Shown piece after piece: positions 45,218 to 57,994 of a stretch of DNA of 64,000 bases. Numbering within the stretch: position 1 is the stretch's first letter; each line of letters starts with the position of its first letter. A program made the position numbers and the translations under genes. The notes beneath the pieces were generated by a model. That model saw only the letters and a list, made by a program, of their open reading frames with translations, made no database searches and was not told where the DNA came from. The stretch comes from Streptococcus didelphis DSM 15616 (lineage in GTDB: Bacteria; Bacillota; Bacilli; Lactobacillales; Streptococcaceae), in NCBI RefSeq assembly GCF_000380005.1, contig NZ_KB904188.1, positions 248,001-312,000 on the forward strand, written 5' to 3'.

Positions 45218-45243
45218 TTTTTAGACAAGTTCTTGTCTAAAAA
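45218..45243. promoter_or_regulatory. Perfect 12-bp dyad upstream of the V-ATPase operon
   Basis: TTTTTAGACAAG (45218-45229) and CTTGTCTAAAAA (45232-45243) are exact inverted copies with a 2-base centre. A further half-like CTAGACAA lies at 45207-45214. It ends just before a probable -35, so it looks like an operator. It is 177 nt after the dsdA stop and not followed by T, so a terminator is unlikely. I do not recognise the regulator. Confidence 0.6.
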
Positions 45244-45244
45244 G

Positions 45245-45273
45245 TTTAGTTAGTGTTAAGTTTTTCATATAAT
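45245..45273 (+). promoter_or_regulatory. Probable promoter of the V-ATPase operon
   Basis: -10 TATAAT (45268-45273) with a weak -35 TTTAGT (45245-45250) at 17 bp. The weak -35 next to the dyad fits an activator-dependent promoter. Confidence 0.5.
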
Positions 45274-45320
45274 AGTAATTGGTATTAGTGTATTATAGAT
45301 ATAAAAAAGGAGTTTAATAA

Positions 45321-45633
45321 GTGGCTATGTCGATTTTATCAATTATGAATACCATTGAAGAAGAAGCAAAGGTTATTTATGACAGTTATGAGAAACAAAA
45401 AGAAGAATTAGCTGCTGCAAGTAAGGCTGAGCTTGAAGCCATCCGACAAAGCTATGAGCAGGAAACAAAGGACTTACTAGCAGCTAAGGAAAAAGAACTT
45501 TCAGCCCAGAAGACTCAGCTCGAAAGGGAGTCAAAGGAAAAGATTGACAAGAATGAAGCTTATATGCAGGCCTTGTTAGCTGATAAAAAAGATAAACTTG
45601 TCAATCAGATTGTGGACAAGGTGGTAGAGACAT

Positions 45634-45644
<11 letters not shown>
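45321..45644 (+). CDS. ntpF: V-type ATPase peripheral-stalk subunit (G/H type)
   Basis: 107 residues, almost entirely charged coiled coil (about 8-95), the look of the small stalk subunit that pairs with subunit E. It is the first gene of the operon, as ntpF is in Enterococcus hirae; naming varies between genomes (subunit G or H). The start is GTG at 45321, because AAAAAGGAG lies 8 nt upstream; the ATG two codons later would be 14 nt away. It overlaps ntpI by 11 nt. Confidence 0.82.
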
Positions 45645-48115
<2,471 letters not shown>

Positions 48116-48198
48116 GCTATTTGTCAGTACACCTAAATCCAGCTTTTAGAGGGGCTTGGGTTTAAACAAAGCTAATTGTTAAAAAGGAGGAATTCCAT

Positions 48199-48783
48199 GT
48201 GAGTGATTTAAATAAACTAAAAAGTGATATCCTTGAAGGTGCTGAGCAAGAAGGACAGGTCATTCTAAAAACTGCTAGAAAAAAAATAGAAGCAGAATTT
48301 AGTCAGAAAAAGGCTAGTTTGTTGGTTGAATTAGAGGCAAGCAGACAAAGTCAACTTAAGGCTATGCAAGATAAATTCAAGGTTGAGGTTCAAGAAATTA
48401 CAAATAAAGAGCGCCAGAGGATTCTTTTGATGAAGCAAGAGGCCTTAAAAGACTTATTTGATGCGGCTTTAAATAGAATGAAAGCTTTCAGCAAGCAAGA
48501 AGAGTTAGCTTTTATGAAAAAGGTCTTTACCAACTATCAGGACCAGGATATCAAGGTGAGTTTGGGAGAGATGACTAAAGAAAAATTGAGTCAGGAGGAT
48601 TTAGCTCAGCTTGGGGAACTTTTCCCAAAATTAACATTTAATCCTGATACTATAGCTCAAGAAGCAGGCTTTATTGTCTCTATCAATCAAGTAGATGATA
48701 CTTATCTTTATTCTAACCTTCTAGGCTCTATTTTTAAGGAAGAAAGTGCACGTATTTCCCATGTACTTTTTACAGAAAGTTAG
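48199..48783 (+). CDS. ntpE: V-type ATPase subunit E
   Basis: 194 residues. The N-terminal half (about 1-95) is a long charged helix for the peripheral stalk; the C-terminal half is the globular cap that attaches to the catalytic head, ending with GSIFKEESARISHVLF. The start is GTG at 48199, since the ATG overlapping it is followed directly by TGA; AAAAAGGAGG is 8 nt upstream. It sits in the operon order F-I-K-E-C-G-A-B-D. Confidence 0.9.
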   Translation: MSDLNKLKSDILEGAEQEGQVILKTARKKIEAEFSQKKASLLVELEASRQSQLKAMQDKFKVEVQEITNKERQRILLMKQEALKDLFDAALNRMKAFSKQEELAFMKKVFTNYQDQDIKVSLGEMTKEKLSQEDLAQLGELFPKLTFNPDTIAQEAGFIVSINQVDDTYLYSNLLGSIFKEESARISHVLFTES

Positions 48784-48792
48784 GGGTTTACT

Positions 48793-49803
48793 ATGGATTT
48801 TAGCCAATTTTCCCAGATTAACACAAGTATTAGTATTAAGGAGAAAGAATTTATTAGTCCCCAGCAATTTGAGAAAATACTCAAGGCAGACGATAAAGCT
48901 TTCTTAACACATCTATTACAAACAAGTCCTTATCATCTCACAATAGAAGATATTGAAGATTTAGACAAGTTGGAAGCTTGTCTAATGAACCATCTCGTTA
49001 AGGTCTATGCTTGGGCTTTTGAAGAATCACCATCTCCAGAGATTGTTGATTTATTCAGTTTACGGTATACCTATCATAATTTAAAAGTTCTCTTAAAAAT
49101 GAGGGCTACTAAAAAGGACTTACAATCCCTCTTAATCCCAATTGGGAGAGCTAATTTAGCAACTTTAGAAAATTTTGTGACTAGCTTAAAATCAGATAAT
49201 TTACCTGAAATTCTTGTTTCAGAAATTCAGGAAATCTGGGAAGAATATCACTATTACCAAGATATTCGAGTCATCGAAATTGGAGCAGATTTAGCCTATT
49301 TTAAACACTTAAAAGCTATTGCAAAAGACTTAGATGACCCTACTTTTGAAAAGGCGGTGTCAATGATAATCGACCTTTATAACTTTATTACTATTAAAAG
49401 GGCCCATGCCATGCAAAAGTCCCAAGGCTTTATAAAGCAACTGATCTATGAAGATGCCGTTTTTTCTGGTCATCAGTTTGGTATAAGAGAGGTAGAAGCT
49501 GATTTAAAAAACTGGTTTAATAGTATCAGAACTGATGAGTTCGGCTTTGAAACAATACCATTTAGTGACAAGATCGATCAAGCCACTATTACAATAGTAG
49601 AGTTAGAATATGTCAGAGATTATCTTATTTTTCAACTCTTTGATAAGGCAAGATACACTGTTGAAGGCCCTTATCCTTTAGCTCGTTTCTTACTTGGCAA
49701 GGAATTTGAAGTCCAAAACTTACGGCTGATATTATCAGCTCTTGCAAATCAACTACCTAGAAATCTGATTAAAGAAAGGATGAGACCAATATATGGCCAA
49801 TAA
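48793..49803 (+). CDS. ntpC: V-type ATPase subunit C (d type)
   Basis: 336 residues, soluble and helical, with the repeated three-domain pattern of V-ATPase subunit d/C. It links the rotor shaft (D and F/G subunits) to the membrane ring. ARFLLGKEFEVQNLRLILSA near the end is a family-conserved block. It begins 9 nt after ntpE and overlaps the next gene by 11 nt, so translation is coupled. Confidence 0.9.
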   Translation: MDFSQFSQINTSISIKEKEFISPQQFEKILKADDKAFLTHLLQTSPYHLTIEDIEDLDKLEACLMNHLVKVYAWAFEESPSPEIVDLFSLRYTYHNLKVLLKMRATKKDLQSLLIPIGRANLATLENFVTSLKSDNLPEILVSEIQEIWEEYHYYQDIRVIEIGADLAYFKHLKAIAKDLDDPTFEKAVSMIIDLYNFITIKRAHAMQKSQGFIKQLIYEDAVFSGHQFGIREVEADLKNWFNSIRTDEFGFETIPFSDKIDQATITIVELEYVRDYLIFQLFDKARYTVEGPYPLARFLLGKEFEVQNLRLILSALANQLPRNLIKERMRPIYGQ

Positions 49804-50122
49804 AACCTATAAAATCGGTGTCATTGGTAACCGTGATGCCATTCTTCCTTTTCGAATGCTAGGATTTCAGACCTTTGCAGTTATAGAGGTCCAAGATGCT
49901 ATTAACAAGCTTAGACAATTAGCAAATGATGATTTTGGTGTTATCTTTTTAACAGAGGATATGGCTGAGCAAATGTCAGACACTATTGCTTATTATGATA
50001 AGCAGGTTAAACCAGCTCTTATTTTAATTCCTACTCATAAAGGTTCCTTGGGTATTGGTTTAAAAAGAATTCAAGAGAATGTTGAAAAAGCAGTAGGACA
50101 AAATATATTACAAGAAAAGTAG
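49793..50122 (+). CDS. ntpG: V-type ATPase subunit F (NtpG in E. hirae naming)
   Basis: 109 residues with the typical start YKIGVIGNRDAILPFRMLGF and FGVIFLTEDMAEQM. This small Rossmann-like protein binds the central shaft subunit D in the rotor. It overlaps ntpC. In streptococcal genomes this gene is often labelled ntpF or atpF of V type, so the symbol should be treated as a naming choice, not a difference in function. Confidence 0.9.
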   Translation: MANKTYKIGVIGNRDAILPFRMLGFQTFAVIEVQDAINKLRQLANDDFGVIFLTEDMAEQMSDTIAYYDKQVKPALILIPTHKGSLGIGLKRIQENVEKAVGQNILQEK

Positions 50123-50190
50123 TCAAGAAGAAAGTGCAGTATTTTAAGCGAGTTAAAAATAGTGTGCTTGTCATTTAAAGGAGGAAGAAC

Positions 50191-51966
50191 TTGAATCAAG
50201 GAAAGATAGTTAAAGTTTCAGGACCCCTTATATTAGCTTCAGAAATGTCAGAAGCCAATATTCAGGATATTTGTCGGGTTGGAGATCTTGGTTTAATCGG
50301 AGAAATCATTGAAATGCGACATGATAAAGCTTCAATCCAGGTTTATGAAGAAACATCAGGCATTGGTCCGGGGGAACCCGTTGTCACTACAGGAGATCCC
50401 TTATCTGTGGAATTGGGTCCCGGGCTTATTTCAGAAATGTTTGATGGTATTCAAAGACCTCTTGATCGCTTCAAGACAGCAACAGAAAGTGATTTCTTGG
50501 TTCGTGGAGTCAATATCCATAGTTTAGACCGTGAGCGTAAGTGGGCCTTTCATCCAAGCATGACAGTTGGAAGTCAAGTTGTAGCAGGCGATATCTTAGG
50601 ATATGTTCAGGAAACAAGTGTTATTAAACATCATATTATGGTGCCTTTTAAGGTATCAGGTACCTTGAAATCTATTGAGTCAGGTGACTTTAAGGTAGAA
50701 GATACTGTTTATGAAATCGAAAAGGCTGACGGGACTATTTATAAGGGAACTTTGATGCAAAAATGGCCTGTCAGACGTGCTAGACCTGTTGCCAAAAAAT
50801 TAATTCCACTTGAACCTTTGGTTACTGGTCAACGGGTTATTGATACCTTTTTCCCAGTTACTAAGGGTGGTTCTGCCGCTGTTCCGGGGCCTTTTGGTGC
50901 TGGTAAAACAGTTGTTCAACACCAGGTTGCAAAATTTGCCAATGTTGATATTGTTATTTATGTAGGCTGTGGAGAGCGTGGTAATGAGATGACTGACGTT
51001 CTAAATGAATTTCCTGAGTTAATTGACCCAAATACAGGACAATCCATTATGGAGAGAACAGTCTTAATTGCTAATACTTCAAATATGCCTGTAGCTGCGC
51101 GGGAAGCATCTATTTATACAGGTATAACCATTGCAGAATATTTCCGTGATATGGGCTATTCTGTTGCAATCATGGCCGACTCTACATCAAGATGGGCAGA
51201 AGCCCTTCGGGAAATGTCAGGCCGTCTGGAAGAAATGCCTGGTGATGAAGGTTATCCTGCTTATTTAGGTAGTCGTATTGCAGAATACTATGAGCGTGCT
51301 GGTCGTGTCATTGCGCTAGGTAGTGAAGGGCGTGAAGGTACCATCACAGCAATTGGGGCTGTCTCACCTCCAGGGGGTGATATTTCAGAACCTGTTACTC
51401 AAAATACGCTTCGTAATGTCAAGGTCTTTTGGGGCTTGGATGCCCTATTAGCACAACGTCGCCATTTCCCAGCTATTAATTGGCTGACTTCTTATTCTTT
51501 ATATAAAGATGAGATTGGTCAGTATATTGATAAGGAAATGGATTCAGATTGGGCTAGCAAGGTGTCGCGTGCAATGAATATTCTACAAAGAGAATCAAGT
51601 TTAGAAGAAATTGTACGTTTAGTAGGGATTGATTCCTTATCAGAAAAAGATCGTTTAACTATGATTGTAGCTAAACAGTTGCGTGAGGATTATTTACAGC
51701 AAAATGCTTTTGATTCGGTAGATACCTTTAGTTCTTTTGCAAAGCAAGAGGCTATGTTAAGTAATATTTTGTATTTTAGTGACCAAGCTAAAGAGGCATT
51801 AGAATATGGGGCTTATTTAACAGAGATTATGGAAGGAACAGAAGAAGTTCGGGATAAGATTGCTCGTAGCAAATTTATTGCGGAAGAAAACTTAGCAGAC
51901 ATTCGTAACCTTTCACAGAAAATTAAAGCAGATATTCATCAGGTCTTAGAAAAAGGGGGAATGTAG
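50191..51966 (+). CDS. ntpA: V-type ATPase catalytic subunit A
   Basis: 591 residues. The P-loop is [14 protein letters not shown], the Walker B strand [27 protein letters not shown] block follows (its core is [10 protein letters not shown]), and the extra non-homologous domain of V-type A subunits lies at about 115-190. It hydrolyses or makes ATP at the A-B interfaces. The start is TTG with AAAGGAGGA in front. A gap of 68 nt separates it from the preceding gene. It is followed by ntpB after 1 nt. Confidence 0.96.
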   Translation: MNQGKIVKVSGPLILASEMSEANIQDICRVGDLGLIGEIIEMRHDKASIQVYEETSGIGPGEPVVTTGDPLSVELGPGLISEMFDGIQRPLDRFKTATESDFLVRGVNIHSLDRERKWAFHPSMTVGSQVVAGDILGYVQETSVIKHHIMVPFKVSGTLKSIESGDFKVEDTVYEIEKADGTIYKGTLMQKWPVRRARPVAKKLIPLEPLVTGQRVIDTFFPVTKGGSAAVPGPFGAGKTVVQHQVAKFANVDIVIYVGCGERGNEMTDVLNEFPELIDPNTGQSIMERTVLIANTSNMPVAAREASIYTGITIAEYFRDMGYSVAIMADSTSRWAEALREMSGRLEEMPGDEGYPAYLGSRIAEYYERAGRVIALGSEGREGTITAIGAVSPPGGDISEPVTQNTLRNVKVFWGLDALLAQRRHFPAINWLTSYSLYKDEIGQYIDKEMDSDWASKVSRAMNILQRESSLEEIVRLVGIDSLSEKDRLTMIVAKQLREDYLQQNAFDSVDTFSSFAKQEAMLSNILYFSDQAKEALEYGAYLTEIMEGTEEVRDKIARSKFIAEENLADIRNLSQKIKADIHQVLEKGGM

Positions 51967-51967
51967 A

Positions 51968-53365
51968 ATGACTGTTCTTAAAGAATACCGCACTGTTAGT
52001 GAGGTTGTAGGTCCCTTGATGATTGTTGACCAGGTTAGTGGTGTCCACTATAATGAATTGGTTGAAATTACCTTACAAAATGGTGAGATTCGTCAAGGGC
52101 AGGTTTTAGAGGTTCATGAAGATAAGGCCATGGTTCAGTTGTTTGAGGGTTCCAGTGGGATTAACCTCAAAAAGACCAAGGTTCGTTTTACTGGACGACC
52201 ACTAGAATTAGCTGTGTCAGAAGATATGGTTGGTCGGATATTTGATGGTATGGGAAAACCAATTGATGGTGGTCCAGATTTAATTCCAGAAAAATATTTG
52301 GATATTGATGGCCAAGCAATCAATCCTGTGGCGCGTGATTATCCTGATGAATTCATCCAGACAGGGATTTCTGCTATTGACCACTTAAATACCTTGGTTC
52401 GTGGCCAAAAATTACCTGTATTTTCTGGTTCTGGATTGCCCCATAATGAACTGGCTATTCAGATTGCTAGACAGGCTACTGTTCTCAATTCTGATGAGAA
52501 TTTTGCCGTGGTTTTTGCGGCTATGGGAATTACCTTTGAAGAAGCTGAATATTTTATGAAAGATTTGCGTGAGACAGGAGCTATCAATCGTTCTGTGCTA
52601 TTTGTAAACCTTGCTAATGACCCAGCTATTGAAAGGATTGCCACACCTCGGATTGCTCTGACTACAGCAGAATATCTAGCTTATGAAAAAGGGATGCATG
52701 TCTTAGTTATTATGACCGACATGACAAATTATTGTGAAGCACTTCGTGAAGTTTCGGCAGCCCGTCGTGAGGTTCCAGGTCGTCGTGGTTATCCAGGCTA
52801 TCTCTATACTAATTTATCCACTCTGTATGAACGTGCAGGTAGATTAATTGGTAAAAAAGGGTCGGTTACGCAGATTCCAATCTTAACCATGCCAGAAGAT
52901 GACATTACCCATCCTATTCCTGACTTAACAGGTTACATTACCGAAGGGCAGATTATTTTATCTCGAGACTTATATAATAGTGGCTATCGTCCACCAATTA
53001 ATGTCCTTCCTTCTCTTTCACGTTTGAAGGATAAGGGATCTGGTGAAGGGAAAACCCGTGCTGACCATGCTGCAACAATGAACCAATTATTTGCGGCTTA
53101 TGCACAGGGGAAGCAAGCTAAGGAATTATCTATTGTCTTAGGCGACTCAGCATTATCCGAAACTGATAAACTCTATGTAACTTTTACAGACCGTTTTGAA
53201 GAAGAGTATATTAATCAAGGATTTTACACTAATCGTAGTATTGAAGAAAGTCTTAATTTAGGTTGGGAATTGCTAGCTATTTTACCACGTACAGAACTTA
53301 AACGTATCAAAGATGATATGTTGGATCACTACCTACCAAAAACTAATAAGAATGAAAATGGTTAA
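51968..53365 (+). CDS. ntpB: V-type ATPase subunit B
   Basis: 465 residues, non-catalytic partner of subunit A. Near the nucleotide pocket it has [18 protein letters not shown] in place of a functional P-loop, as is typical of V-type B subunits. AREVP-like [19 protein letters not shown] and [20 protein letters not shown] are conserved. The start ATG is 1 nt after the ntpA stop, so the A:B ratio is probably set by coupling. Confidence 0.96.
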   Translation: MTVLKEYRTVSEVVGPLMIVDQVSGVHYNELVEITLQNGEIRQGQVLEVHEDKAMVQLFEGSSGINLKKTKVRFTGRPLELAVSEDMVGRIFDGMGKPIDGGPDLIPEKYLDIDGQAINPVARDYPDEFIQTGISAIDHLNTLVRGQKLPVFSGSGLPHNELAIQIARQATVLNSDENFAVVFAAMGITFEEAEYFMKDLRETGAINRSVLFVNLANDPAIERIATPRIALTTAEYLAYEKGMHVLVIMTDMTNYCEALREVSAARREVPGRRGYPGYLYTNLSTLYERAGRLIGKKGSVTQIPILTMPEDDITHPIPDLTGYITEGQIILSRDLYNSGYRPPINVLPSLSRLKDKGSGEGKTRADHAATMNQLFAAYAQGKQAKELSIVLGDSALSETDKLYVTFTDRFEEEYINQGFYTNRSIEESLNLGWELLAILPRTELKRIKDDMLDHYLPKTNKNENG

Positions 53366-53420
53366 TTTATCTTAGGATAAGTATCTAGATTTTTATTAGA
53401 AGAGAAAGGAGGTAGTATTT

Positions 53421-54044
53421 GTGGAACGATTAAATGTTAGACCCACTCGGATGGAACTTAATAATTTAAAAAATCGTCTAAAAACTGCGACAAGAGGCCA
53501 TAAATTATTAAAAGACAAGCGTGATGAATTGATGCGGCGCTATGTTGAACTCATTCGAGAAAATGATAAACTAAGGCGTAGCCTAGAAAAATCTCTTGTT
53601 TCCAATATGCAGGATTTTGTTCTGGCGAAATCTTTAGAAAATGACTTGATGGTGGAAGAACTCTTTGCCATTCCTTTGCAAGAGGTTAAGCTTTTTATTG
53701 AAGTAGAAAACGTGATGAGTGTTGACACTCCTAAATTTCATCTACAGACTAAGGATTTTAAGAAAGATAGTAATAAAGAAATATCCTATAGTTTTGTAGC
53801 TTCAAATAGTGAAATGGATAGTACTATTCAAAAAATGCAGGGTCTCTTTGATGATCTATTAAGATTGGCTGAGGTAGAAAAAACCTGTCAGTTAATGGCT
53901 GATGAAATTGAAAAAACACGTCGTCGTGTCAATGGTTTAGAATACTCTATTATTCCTCAATTGAAAGCAACAATTCATTATATAGAATTAAAACTTGAAG
54001 AATCTGAACGGGCAAATCTAATCCGTATTATGAAAGTTAAATAA
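53421..54044 (+). CDS. ntpD: V-type ATPase subunit D (rotor shaft)
   Basis: 207 residues. [19 protein letters not shown] at the start and [20 protein letters not shown] near the end are the ends of the two long helices that form the rotor shaft. The start is GTG with AAAGGAGG upstream. It is the last gene in the operon; ntpH and ntpJ, which follow in E. hirae, are not here. Confidence 0.94.
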   Translation: MERLNVRPTRMELNNLKNRLKTATRGHKLLKDKRDELMRRYVELIRENDKLRRSLEKSLVSNMQDFVLAKSLENDLMVEELFAIPLQEVKLFIEVENVMSVDTPKFHLQTKDFKKDSNKEISYSFVASNSEMDSTIQKMQGLFDDLLRLAEVEKTCQLMADEIEKTRRRVNGLEYSIIPQLKATIHYIELKLEESERANLIRIMKVK

Positions 54045-54047
54045 AAA

Positions 54048-54137
54048 ATACTTTAACCCTTTCTTACTCATACTAACTCTTGTAGAATAATTACTTCTCA
54101 AAGGTAGTGTCAGTAAAGGTTAAGGTGTTTTTATTTT
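54048..54137 (+). terminator. Possible long imperfect terminator after ntpD
   Basis: TTTAACC-CTTT-TTACT-like bases near 54052 can pair with AGTAAAGGTTAA at 54113-54124, followed by GGTGTTTTTATTTTT. The arms are imperfect and far apart. Nothing else is seen up to the riboswitch. Confidence 0.35.
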
Positions 54138-54254
54138 TGAACTTTAAAGCAGAAACTTATTTGAGATAGTTTAGACTAAGTCATTATGGCTTATGTGAGT
54201 GCTATGTAGGTCTAAAAGGCTCTTTTCTCACTGTTGCTCTTTTAGAATTTATGT

Positions 54255-54260
54255 TACAAT
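54255..54260 (+). promoter_or_regulatory. Extended -10 of queT
   Basis: TGT before TACAAT, with TTGCTC 15 bp upstream. Confidence 0.5.
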
Positions 54261-54266
54261 GAACTA

Positions 54267-54357
54267 GTTGCCAGGCAACCCTTGGTGCTTAGTTCCCTTT
54301 CACCAAGCATATTTCACACCTTGTAGAAGAATAACTAGCTACCAGGTCAAAGGAGAA
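54267..54357 (+). ncRNA. preQ1-II riboswitch (COG4708 motif)
   Basis: P1 is GTTGC/GCAAC (54267-54279). P2 is CTTGGTG (54281-54287) with CACCAAG (54301-54307), enclosing CTTAG and a pyrimidine loop. GCATATTTCACACC follows as in the pneumococcal preQ1-II RNA. P4 is extended: ACCTTGTAG (54318-54326) against CTACCAGGT (54339-54347). TCAAAGGAGAA at the end holds the Shine-Dalgarno, which ligand-bound RNA pulls into a pseudoknot, so preQ1 should shut off translation of queT. Confidence 0.93.
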
Positions 54358-54360
54358 AAA

Positions 54361-54867
54361 ATGAAACATTATTCTGTTCGTGATTTAGTACAAGTGGCAC
54401 TAGTTGCAGCTCTTTATATTGTATTAACCATCACCCCACCTCTAAATGCTATTTCTTATGGAATGTATCAAATCAGGGTATCTGAGATGCTAAATTTTCT
54501 TGCTTTTTATAATAAGAAATACATTATTTCAGTGACCATTGGCTGTATGATAGCTAATCTCTATAGTTTTGGTCTAATTGATGTTTTGGTAGGCGGAGGT
54601 TCAACTCTAATCTTTGTTAGTTTGGGTGTTTTACTTTTCAAAAAATATCAAAAAGATTATTTTTTCAATGGCCTATTGAATAAAGCCTTTGTCTACTTTT
54701 CTGTCTTTTTTGCAATCTCAATGATTACAGTCGCTATTGAATTAAGCTTTTTTGGGGCACCTTTTTTACTAACCTGGTTTAGCACAGCAATTGGGGAATT
54801 TATTTCTCTTTTGATTGGTTCTATTATCATTGATAAGTTGTCAAAACGTATCTCCCTAGAACAATAA
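54361..54867 (+). CDS. queT: QueT-type queuosine precursor transporter (COG4708)
   Basis: 168 residues from the ATG at 54361, three to four nt after the riboswitch Shine-Dalgarno. Five to six membrane helices, ECF S-component size. PPLNAISYGMYQIRVSEMLN is the family's hallmark. It imports preQ1 or a related queuine precursor, probably with the shared ECF energy module, which is not in this window. The riboswitch in front confirms the substrate class. Confidence 0.94.
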   Translation: MKHYSVRDLVQVALVAALYIVLTITPPLNAISYGMYQIRVSEMLNFLAFYNKKYIISVTIGCMIANLYSFGLIDVLVGGGSTLIFVSLGVLLFKKYQKDYFFNGLLNKAFVYFSVFFAISMITVAIELSFFGAPFLLTWFSTAIGEFISLLIGSIIIDKLSKRISLEQ

Positions 54868-54901
54868 GGATTGGCTTTTGATAACTAAATTGTCTTTTTA
54901 C

Positions 54902-54929
54902 AAGTCTTCTATTAGGGAGGCTTTTTAAT
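54902..54929 (+). terminator. Terminator of queT
   Basis: AAGTCTTC pairs with GGAGGCTT (with G-T pairs), then T4AATTTTT. Confidence 0.6.
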
Positions 54930-54978
54930 TTTTCAAAGATAAGAAAAGCAGGCACGCATTTGCCGTGAAATATGATAG

Positions 54979-56946
<1,968 letters not shown>

Positions 56947-56962
56947 TTGGTGAGGTGAAGAG

Positions 56963-57994
56963 ATGAAAAAACAAAAAAAGGCAAGGTTAATTTATAATCC
57001 AACATCAGGCCAAGAAATTATTAAAAAGAATGTAGCTGATGTTTTAACCATAATTGAAGGCTTGGGTTATGAAACATCTGCATTTCAAACAAGTGCCAAA
57101 GCCAACTCAGCACGTGATGAAGCAAGGCGGGTTGCAGAGGCTGGCTTTGATCTGGTTATTGCTGCAGGTGGAGATGGAACCATTAATGAGGTTGTAAGTG
57201 GCATTGCTCCCTTAAAAAAACGTCCTAAAATGGCCATTATCCCAACAGGAACGACTAATGATTTTGCAAGAGCTCTAAAAATTCCAAGAGGAAATCCTAT
57301 TAAGGCAGCTCAATTAATAGGAAAAAATCAAACGATTAGAATGGACATTGGCAAGGCAAGGCAAGATTCTTATTTTATCAATATCGCAGCAGCAGGTAGT
57401 TTAACAGAACTTACTTACAGTGTTCCTAGTCAATTAAAGACAATGTTTGGTTATTTAGCTTACTTAGCAAAAGGTGTTGAACTTTTACCCCGGGTCAAAA
57501 ATGTTCCTGTTAAGATTAGTCATGACAATGGTGTTTTTGAAGGTAAGGTATCAATGATTTTTGCTGCCATAACCAACTCTGTGGGTGGTTTTGAAATGAT
57601 TGCCCCAGATGCTAAATTAGATGATGGACAATTTACCTTAATCTTGGTAAAAACAGCTAATTTATTTGAAATCGTCCACCTCCTAAGACTGGTAATTGAC
57701 GGAGGAAAACATATTACCGATCGTCGCATTGAATATATAAAAACCAGTAAAATAACAATTGAACCTGAGTCGGATAGCCGTATGATGATTAACCTTGATG
57801 GAGAGTATGGAGGTGATGCTCCCATTACACTAGAAAATTTGAAAAATCATATCACCTTTTTTGCTAATCGGGACCTAATTTCAGATGATGCCTATGGTAT
57901 TAGTGAAGATGAACCAATAATTGAAGAAATTGCTCAAAAATTTGCCCATGAAGTAGAAGGCTTAGAAGAAAAAAGTGGAGGTATTCCTAAATAA
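56963..57994 (+). CDS. Diacylglycerol/lipid kinase (DagK/YegS type)
   Basis: 343 residues. YNPTSGQEII near the start and AAGGDGTINEVVSG mark the catalytic DAGK domain; IPTGTTNDFARAL is the ATP/metal loop. DgkB-type enzymes return diacylglycerol from lipoteichoic acid synthesis to phosphatidic acid in Gram-positive bacteria. The C-terminal about 40 residues are acidic and possibly disordered. It follows ligA by 16 nt with GGTGAGGTGAAGAG upstream, and its stop overlaps the next ATG by one base. Confidence 0.92.
   Translation: MKKQKKARLIYNPTSGQEIIKKNVADVLTIIEGLGYETSAFQTSAKANSARDEARRVAEAGFDLVIAAGGDGTINEVVSGIAPLKKRPKMAIIPTGTTNDFARALKIPRGNPIKAAQLIGKNQTIRMDIGKARQDSYFINIAAAGSLTELTYSVPSQLKTMFGYLAYLAKGVELLPRVKNVPVKISHDNGVFEGKVSMIFAAITNSVGGFEMIAPDAKLDDGQFTLILVKTANLFEIVHLLRLVIDGGKHITDRRIEYIKTSKITIEPESDSRMMINLDGEYGGDAPITLENLKNHITFFANRDLISDDAYGISEDEPIIEEIAQKFAHEVEGLEEKSGGIPK

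Noticed and set aside
48121..48198. Second promoter or terminator between ntpK and ntpE
   Set aside because: The 83-nt gap has no clear -10/-35 pair or stem with T-run; the genes are best read as one operon.
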